NCBI GenBank assembly: GCA_009908535.1
Contig: JAAAOD010000135.1
Coordinates: forward strand, 1 to 18,629
Length of the DNA stretch: 18,629 nt
Direction: 5' to 3'
Source of the DNA: Verrucomicrobiota bacterium
GTDB taxonomy: Bacteria; Verrucomicrobiota; Verrucomicrobiia; Opitutales; Oceanipulchritudinaceae
The notes beneath the pieces were generated by a model. It did no database searches. It saw only the letters and a program-made list of their open reading frames with translations, and was not told the origin of the DNA. This document shows positions 10,493-18,629 of the stretch, piece by piece. The number at the start of each line of letters is the position of its first letter. Positions within the stretch are counted from its first letter, which is position 1. Position numbers and translations under genes: made by a program.

Positions 10493-11635
10493 ATGGGCGC
10501 GGCTTTCACCCTGCACCAGACCGATGCGGAGAGCGGTGCCCGTCTTGGCCGTCTGCACACCCTGCACGGGGAGGTTCCGACCCCGATCTTCATGCCGGTG
10601 GGGACCCAGGGGACGGTAAAAGGCTTGCTTCCCTGGCAATTGGAGGCGGCCGGGACGAAAATTCTGCTTGGAAACACCTATCATCTGAACCTCCGGCCCG
10701 GATCGGAACAAATCGCGGCGCTGGGTGGGCTGCACGGTTTCATGGGGTGGGCGGGGCCCATTCTCACGGACAGTGGCGGTTTTCAGGTTTTCAGCCTCGC
10801 GAAACTGAGGAAAATCGAAAGGGAAGGAATCCGCTTCCGTTCGCATATCGACGGGAGGGAAGTGCTTCTGTCCCCGGCAAGGGTCGTCGAAATTCAGGCC
10901 AACCTCGGTTCGGACATCGCCATGGTCCTCGATGAATGTCCGCCTGCCGCCGCCGACCGCTCCGTTTGCGGGGAAGCGGTGGAGCGTTCGCTCCGCTGGG
11001 CGGCCGGTGCGCGCGAGGAAGCGCAGAGAACCGGCTTTCTCGCCGGCGGCCACCACCTCTTCGGCATTGTTCAGGGGGGGCGCTTTCCGGAACTGCGCAA
11101 GGCCTGCGCCAAACGGTTGGTGGAGATGGATTTCCCCGGGTATGCCATCGGTGGTGTCAGCGTTGGCGAACCCGAGGAGGAAATGCTGCCGCAGGTGGCC
11201 GCCTGCACGGAAACGCTGCCCGGGAACAAACCGCGGTACGTGATGGGCGTGGGAACCCCGCCCCAATTGTTGCGGATGATCGCGCTCGGGGCCGATATGT
11301 TTGACTGCGTCATGCCGACGCGGGAGGCCCGGCACGGTATCGCCTACACCGCTACGGGGAAGTTGAACCTCAAAAACCAGCGCTTCCGCGACGATGCCCG
11401 GCCGCTTGAGGAATCCTTTACGGATCATCCCCTCGGTCGTTTTTCAAGGGCCTATATCCGCCATCTGATCGTTTCACGGGAGATCCTCGGAGCGGTCATT
11501 CTTTCCTACCACAATGTCCGCTTTTTTCTCGATTTAATGAAGCACGCCCGCCGGCACATCGCAGCCGGAACTTTCAAGGACTGGTCTTCGGAATGGATCT
11601 CACGGTATCGCCATGAACAACCCGGAACAACGTAA
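10493..11635 (+). CDS. tgt: Queuine/preQ1 tRNA-ribosyltransferase, zinc-site cysteines missing
   Basis: The 380-residue protein is a bacterial tRNA-guanine transglycosylase, which swaps guanine 34 of GUN-anticodon tRNAs for preQ1 in queuosine synthesis. The barrel and active site look intact: LTDSGGFQVF with Asp93, DECPP with Asp147, GIVQGG at 191-196, the base-binding GYAIGGVSVGE at 216-226, and the nucleophile Asp271 in MFDCVMPTREARHG. The structural zinc site is altered. The usual Cys-x-Cys-x-x-Cys after the RPL segment is replaced by EESFTDHPLG (307-316) without any cysteine, while the fourth ligand, His340, is kept in YHNVRFF. The ATG at 10493 is preceded by GGGGAG at a good distance and gives the family N-terminus, unlike the in-frame start at 10316. 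The gene is divergent from metH. Confidence 0.93.
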   Translation: MGAAFTLHQTDAESGARLGRLHTLHGEVPTPIFMPVGTQGTVKGLLPWQLEAAGTKILLGNTYHLNLRPGSEQIAALGGLHGFMGWAGPILTDSGGFQVFSLAKLRKIEREGIRFRSHIDGREVLLSPARVVEIQANLGSDIAMVLDECPPAAADRSVCGEAVERSLRWAAGAREEAQRTGFLAGGHHLFGIVQGGRFPELRKACAKRLVEMDFPGYAIGGVSVGEPEEEMLPQVAACTETLPGNKPRYVMGVGTPPQLLRMIALGADMFDCVMPTREARHGIAYTATGKLNLKNQRFRDDARPLEESFTDHPLGRFSRAYIRHLIVSREILGAVILSYHNVRFFLDLMKHARRHIAAGTFKDWSSEWISRYRHEQPGTT

Positions 11636-11741
11636 ACAGTAGGCATCCGTGCATTAAACATTGTTTTTTTTAATTTGCATGATTGACATTTAAGTTTCGC
11701 GCATACTTGCTCTTCAAGGTTATTACAATTCTAAAACTACA

Positions 11742-12179
11742 ATGAGTGAAGCAACATTGAACGAAATTAAAAAGCTTGAACGCCAGGCCAACCAGATCGC
11801 CAAGAAAAAGAAGCTGCTTGAAGAGCAGGTCCAGGCTGAAAAAGAATTGTCCAAGTGGTACGATCAGGTTCTGAAGGAATCCGGTTTCAAGCGTCCGCGG
11901 GACTTCATCAAAGCCGCCATGCAGCACTTCGGGATTCGGAAGGTTTCCCTTGCGAAGGCCGGTAGCAGCGGTCCTGCCAGCGGGTCCGCGAAGACCTCGG
12001 GCAAGAGCACCGCTTCCGGCGCGAAGCGCTCCCGTACCAAAGTGACAGCGAGCCTCCGCGACGATGTCAAAGCCGCGCTTTCCAAAGGGGAGACGAAAAA
12101 CTCCGTCAAGGAACGCTTCGGAATCAGCTATCCCGTGGTGAAAAAGATCGCCGACGGCGGCTACGACAGCCTTTCCTGA
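11742..12179 (+). CDS. Small basic coiled-coil protein with C-terminal HTH (nucleoid-associated-like)
   Basis: I do not recognise a named family. The 145-residue protein has three parts. Residues about 5-45 form a highly charged coiled coil (LNEIKKLERQANQIAKKKK). A conserved-looking middle follows at about 46-70. A flexible linker rich in Ser, Gly, Ala and Lys (about 71-104) leads to a compact C-terminal module at about 105-136, in which KGETKNSVKERFGISYPVVK reads like the helix-turn-helix of recombinase or homeodomain-like proteins. The protein is strongly basic and has no Cys, signal peptide or membrane segment. An oligomerisation helix, a linker and a small DNA-binding end is the layout of H-NS-type nucleoid proteins, so DNA binding is a reasonable inference. 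The gene stands alone behind an AT-rich region and has its own terminator. No Shine-Dalgarno sequence precedes the ATG. Confidence 0.8.
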   Translation: MSEATLNEIKKLERQANQIAKKKKLLEEQVQAEKELSKWYDQVLKESGFKRPRDFIKAAMQHFGIRKVSLAKAGSSGPASGSAKTSGKSTASGAKRSRTKVTASLRDDVKAALSKGETKNSVKERFGISYPVVKKIADGGYDSLS

Positions 12180-12192
12180 ACCTTTCGAAAAG

Positions 12193-12206
12193 ATCCCCCG
12201 GGGGAT
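12193..12206. repeat. 14-bp perfect palindrome
   Basis: ATCCCCCGGGGGAT is a perfect palindrome just after the stop of the coiled-coil gene and before its terminator. Without a loop or T run it is not a classical terminator. It could be a protein-binding site or chance. Confidence 0.5.
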
Positions 12207-12222
12207 TCCATTATTTTGGCAG

Positions 12223-12253
12223 GGCTCTTCCTTATTCTGGAGGAGCCTTTTTT
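12223..12253 (+). terminator. Intrinsic terminator after the coiled-coil/HTH gene
   Basis: GGCTCTTCC and GGAGGAGCC pair over 9 bp (one G-T pair) around a 7-nt loop and are followed by six T residues. It lies about 45 nt after the stop at 12179 and fits a monocistronic unit. Confidence 0.85.
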
Positions 12254-12357
12254 CTTCCACGGAAGAGTAACGCGAAGAAGGCGACGGCGAAAATCAGGAT
12301 AGGGTGGGCCGAAATTTCCGGAAAAAGGGCGAGATTATACCTTCCCGATGTGATTTT
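12232..12357 (-). pseudogene. Start-less reading frame resembling a PEP-CTERM sorting tail
   Basis: On the minus strand a 41-codon open frame ends at TAA (12234-12232) and is preceded in frame by TAA (12360-12358). Its product has a Phe-Pro-Glu turn near residues 12-14, a hydrophobic stretch of about 14 residues (ILIFAVAFFALLF), then RGRKK and a short end. This is the pattern of PEP-CTERM-type sorting tails (Pro-Glu, membrane segment, basic cluster), common in Verrucomicrobiota. There is no ATG, GTG or TTG, so it is not a normal gene. It could be the decayed 3' end of a lost surface-protein gene, or chance on the strand opposite a terminator. Confidence 0.25.
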
Positions 12358-12358
12358 T

Positions 12359-12663
12359 TATAAGGTTAACCCGGCGCAGTACAGGTAGTCGAACGCGTCA
12401 GCAACAGTGGCCGCGTCTCAGGGCGGAACTGCGGCCCGCCTTTTCTCTGAGGGGGTCCCGGTTGTTTGGACAGTTAGCGGTTGGATGTTGTATAGGAAAA
12501 GGTGGCAAGGGGAAGGGCCATCAAGGCCGTCCTCCCAGGGACTGCAAGACCCTGAATCCGGGGGTCCATGTGCAGGGCATCCAGCCTGCGGAGAAGCTTC
12601 CGGAGCCGTCCATGGTTGTTGGTTGCTTTCGGGGGCGCGAATCTTCAACTTTCGGGGTTTTCC
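12359..12663 (+). promoter_or_regulatory. Structured, mostly untranslated leader upstream of secA
   Basis: The 410-nt gap before secA contains a -10-like TATAAG (12359-12364) without a clear -35 box, then about 290 nt rich in hairpins. Examples are GGCGG-9 nt-CCGCC followed by TTTT (12422-12444, terminator-like), GGCC-ATCAA-GGCC near 12517, CAGGG-9 nt-CCCTG near 12537 and GCAGG-8 nt-CCTGC near 12572. I could not match it to tmRNA, RNase P, SRP or 6S RNA. It may be a regulatory leader or a separate small RNA. All three forward frames are open over much of it. One of them (12407-12667) ends in an ATGA overlap with the secA start. Confidence 0.3.
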
Positions 12664-15690
<3,027 letters not shown>

Positions 15691-17340
15691 CGGCTGCCGC
15701 CGCAGTACCGGCCCGGCTCTTCGCCGGGCTGCCGTTTCCCGCGTTTATCTGGCCGTTTCTTGCCTTTGTCGTCGCCGGTTTTCTGCACACGGCGGCCTTT
15801 CCTCCGTTCGAACTGCCGGAAGCGGCCTATGTCTTTGCGCTGCCGGTCCTGCTGTGGGGACTTTTCGTGGAGAAGGTCCGCGGGGAAGGACGGGCGCTCT
15901 TCCTTGCCGGATTCCTGAGCTGGGCGACGCTCCTCTCGTGGTTGCGCAACGTGACTGACCATCTGCAAACCCCGCTCGCGGGTGCGCTGGGATGGTTTGC
16001 GGTGATCGCACTCGCGGCGGCGGTGGCCGTTTTCTTCTGGTTTTGGGGCATCACCGCGCTGTGGATGCTGCGGCGCGTGCGGGGACGGCCCTTTCTACCC
16101 CGTCTCGGGGCGATGCTGGCGCTTGCCGGCCTGTGGGTCGTCCTGGAGGGCCTTCGCGGCAGCCTTCTGACCGGGTTTCCCTGGTTGCCGCTGGCGGCTT
16201 CGCAATGGCAGCGCGCCCTGCTTCTGCAAGTGGTCTCGCTGGGCGGGGCGGCCGGCCTTTCCTTTGTCCTCATCGCCTTTAACCTCGGCCTCGCCCTGTA
16301 TCTTCACCGGCTCTGGCTGATGCGCCGCGACCCATGGTGGAAGCGACTGTGTCCTGAATTCTATCTAGCCCTTGCCCTTCTGTTCGGATCGATCGCGTAC
16401 GGACTCAGCGCGGCCGGGCTCGGCACCCGCGAGCGTTCAGAGGGGCCGCGTCTCGGGTTTGTGCAGCCGGCGGTCGGTGCGGCGGAAAAGTGGACCTCCG
16501 CATTGATGGAGGAGAACCTTTCCACGCTCGCGGACCTGAGCCAGTACGCGGTCTATCTCGATGCTGAACTGATTCTCTGGCCGGAATCGCCGACACCGCT
16601 ACCGGTGAAGGGAAACGCCTCCATGCGGCGCTGGACGGAGGACCTCGTTCGGGCCACCGGGCGACCCCTCCTCATGGGGAACCTTGCCGCGGAGGGAAGC
16701 CGGGAAGGCGGGGACCTGCGCTGGTACAACGCGGTGTTCTTCGCCACTCCGGAGGGCGGCTTGCTCGCCGATCGTTATTACGCGAAGCAGCACCTTGTCC
16801 CTTTCGGAGAGTACGTTCCCCTTGCGCGCTGGCTTCCCTTTCTTTCGCGGGTGGTGCCCGCGACGGGGGATTTCGCCACCGGCGAGGGGGCCGTTCCCAT
16901 TGCCGTGGGTGGCCCGGAGGAGTCCTTTCCCCGGAGCCGTGTGGGTCCGCTCATCTGCTATGAGGATATTTTTCCCGAGCTGGCCCGCGCCAATGTGAAG
17001 GCCGGGGCGGACTGGCATTTCGTCGTTACCAACAACGCATGGTTCGGCGAGGAGGGCGGCGCCTACCAGCATGCCGCCCATTCCATTCTGCGGGCGGTGG
17101 AAACACGACGTCCGGTGGTCCGTTGCGGAAACGCGGGCTGGAGCGGCTGGATCGACGAATACGGACAGATTCGCCACATCGTCGTGGATGGCGACGGATC
17201 CATTTATTTTCAAGGCGTCGACGTGGCGGAATTTTCACTCAGTAAATTCTGGCGCGGCAAGGAGAGCCTGTATTTGAAAGGTGGCTACCGTTTTCCCTGG
17301 ATCTGCCTCGGGCTGGTGCTGGCCGGGGGAGCGCTTGCGA

Positions 17341-18629
17341 TCAGGAATCCTCGGGGTCTTCCTTGATCTTGGCGGCGATTTCCGGCTTGGGAAGGTCCGC
17401 GTGCAGAACCGCCCAGTCGCGGGCGATCCGCAGGCTCTCGCGGAGGTGCACATCCAGCTTGGGACGCTCGAGGAGGACATCGGGGTCCAGCTCGACGAGG
17501 CGCGCGAAGAAGGCTGGCATGGCCGCGAGGACCGCCTCTTTGTCGTGGCGCTCCCCAAGGACCTCCGCAAAGGGATCAAGGATGTTGAAATCCCCGGCAA
17601 GGTCACGGTTTTTCAGCCGGGTGAGGATCTCCTCCGTGTCCTCCGTGGAAAAACCAATCCCGGTCTCCTCCTTCAACAAGGCCGCGATGGCATCGCTTTC
17701 GGGAAGGACCTCCTCGTAGTCAAAATATTCGACCCAGATTTCATGAATTTCCTTCGTCTTCGGATCCTTGTAGTAAAACACTTTCTGGTAGAAAGCATTG
17801 GCCCGTTCCTCACCGTTGGGAAGCGGGGTAGTGCGCAATTTTTCCTGATGGGCGGCTTCCTTTTCCTCGGTCAGGGCGAGGTCGACCGGAGTCACGGGAT
17901 ACCCTAGCTCCTCGCTGAGGGCATCGCGGCGCTCTTCCTGGGCTTCCTTACGACTCTCCAACTGCTCCTTTTCGATTTCCCGCTTTTCAAGATGCAGGGA
18001 GACCGCCTCTTTCTCGTGGCGTTCGCGGTACCAGTCCACGTTGTCCCTCAGGTAAGCGAATTCTTCCAGTTGTTCCTTCCGGGAAGAAGACTGCATTTCA
18101 AGAGTGTCGAGGAGCGCGTCGGAAAGGGTAGCGAACTCTTTGTTTTTCTTCTCCGGCAAGCGGTATTCGATGGGATCGATCTTGTCCCATGCAAGGGCAT
18201 GATCAAGATCCGCTTCCCCTTCGAGGAGGAACTCGCTCGCCGACGGGAAAGCGATGTCGCTGAGAACCCCGCGTTTCTGCGTGGACTCGCCGTTGGGGAG
18301 AAAGAACTGCTGAACGGTGATTTTCACTGTTCCCACTTCAAGGGCGCTGGTAAAGGGCAGGCTGCGCATGGCGTTCTGCAGGTCGATGGGGGCCTGGACG
18401 GTTCCCTTGCCGTGGGTGGATTCGTCACCGACGACCACTGCGCGGTCGAGGCTTTGCAGGGCACCCGCGACAATTTCACTTGCGCTTGCACTGGAGCGGG
18501 AGACGAGGACAACGAGGGGTCCCTTCCAGGTGACCTGTGGATTCCGGTCCCAATCCTCTTCAACCTCGCCGTTGTAGCTGCGTTTCATGACAACCGGACC
18601 CTTGGAAATAAAGAGGCCGGTCATTTTGA
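17341..18629 (-). CDS. prc: Tsp/Prc-type C-terminal processing protease, C-terminal part (5' end outside window)
   Basis: The frame is open through the right edge, so only the C-terminal part is present; the in-window ATG at 18624 is not the true start. The S41 protease core shows the catalytic Ser in SRSSASASEIVAGAL and the catalytic Lys in HGKGTVQ, followed by the strand pattern VKITVQQFFLPNGESTQKRG and GVLSDIAFPS typical of Tsp. The family degrades periplasmic proteins marked at their C-terminus and takes part in cell-wall enzyme turnover. After the core comes a charged coiled-coil-like region, then about 170 residues rich in Glu, Asp and Leu (IHEIWVEYFDYEEVLPESDA onward) ending in a DLPKPEIA segment. 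This is longer than the E. coli C-terminal domain and I know no function for it. The gene converges with lnt and overlaps its end by 26 nt. PDZ domain and signal peptide would lie beyond the window. Confidence 0.9.
   Translation of the reverse strand, partial: KMTGLFISKGPVVMKRSYNGEVEEDWDRNPQVTWKGPLVVLVSRSSASASEIVAGALQSLDRAVVVGDESTHGKGTVQAPIDLQNAMRSLPFTSALEVGTVKITVQQFFLPNGESTQKRGVLSDIAFPSASEFLLEGEADLDHALAWDKIDPIEYRLPEKKNKEFATLSDALLDTLEMQSSSRKEQLEEFAYLRDNVDWYRERHEKEAVSLHLEKREIEKEQLESRKEAQEERRDALSEELGYPVTPVDLALTEEKEAAHQEKLRTTPLPNGEERANAFYQKVFYYKDPKTKEIHEIWVEYFDYEEVLPESDAIAALLKEETGIGFSTEDTEEILTRLKNRDLAGDFNILDPFAEVLGERHDKEAVLAAMPAFFARLVELDPDVLLERPKLDVHLRESLRIARDWAVLHADLPKPEIAAKIKEDPEDS

Noticed and set aside
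12359..12663. tmRNA, RNase P RNA, SRP RNA or 6S RNA in the secA upstream gap
   Set aside because: None of the conserved cores (T-arm with CCA end, GAGGAAAGTCC, GGAAG-AGCA loop, 6S bubble) could be found.
12568..12663. N-terminal extension of SecA from ATG 12568, which looks faintly like a signal peptide
   Set aside because: SecA is cytosolic and its family N-terminus begins at 12664; the extension is probably leader RNA.

Overview
The window reads as chromosomal DNA of a GC-rich Gram-negative bacterium. The gene types (bacterial alpha-2-macroglobulin, Psp membrane-stress genes, Lnt, Tsp/Prc with a long tail, a large SecA without the usual zinc tail) and mostly weak or absent Shine-Dalgarno sequences suggest a member of the Verrucomicrobiota, perhaps near the Opitutales. 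This placement is an inference from protein style only; no rRNA gene or marker alignment is available here. No tRNA, rRNA, insertion sequence, prophage or CRISPR array was recognised. It is mostly a housekeeping region with several unusual details.

Layout. (1) Positions 2-1786 (+) hold the C-terminal part of an alpha-2-macroglobulin-like protein without a thioester motif. It converges stop-to-stop with a soluble cyclic-nucleotide-domain histidine kinase at 1787-2881 (-). (2) Positions 2891-4376 (-) hold pspA, an intercistronic hairpin, pspB, pspC and a strong intrinsic terminator that ends 9 nt before the kinase start. The divergent activator gene pspF is at 4592-5635 (+). Between pspA and pspF lie two back-to-back sigma-54-like promoters whose -24 boxes form an inverted repeat. 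(3) A DeoR/GlpR-type regulator follows at 5734-6558 (+). (4) metH, the cobalamin-dependent methionine synthase, fills 6574-10317 (-), with a promoter placed so that its transcript would be nearly leaderless. (5) tgt runs divergently at 10493-11635 (+) and lacks the cysteines of its zinc site. (6) A small basic coiled-coil/HTH protein lies at 11742-12179 (+), followed by an intrinsic terminator. (7) Positions 12254-12663 are a 410-nt gap containing a start-less PEP-CTERM-like tail on the minus strand and a hairpin-rich leader before secA. (8) secA (12664-15690) and lnt (15633-17366) overlap on the plus strand. lnt converges with the 3' part of a Tsp/Prc-type protease gene (17341-18629, -), which runs off the window.

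How the genes fit together. Much of the window concerns the cell envelope: SecA drives export, Lnt completes lipoprotein acylation, Tsp/Prc degrades periplasmic proteins, the macroglobulin-like protein probably acts in the periplasm, and PspABC responds to inner-membrane damage through PspF and sigma-54. MetH and Tgt are unrelated housekeeping enzymes (methionine/methyl cycle and queuosine tRNA modification).

The best leads are the divergent sigma-54 arrangement at psp, the zinc-site loss in Tgt, the H-NS-like layout of the 145-residue protein, the terminator abutting the kinase gene, and the structured secA leader.
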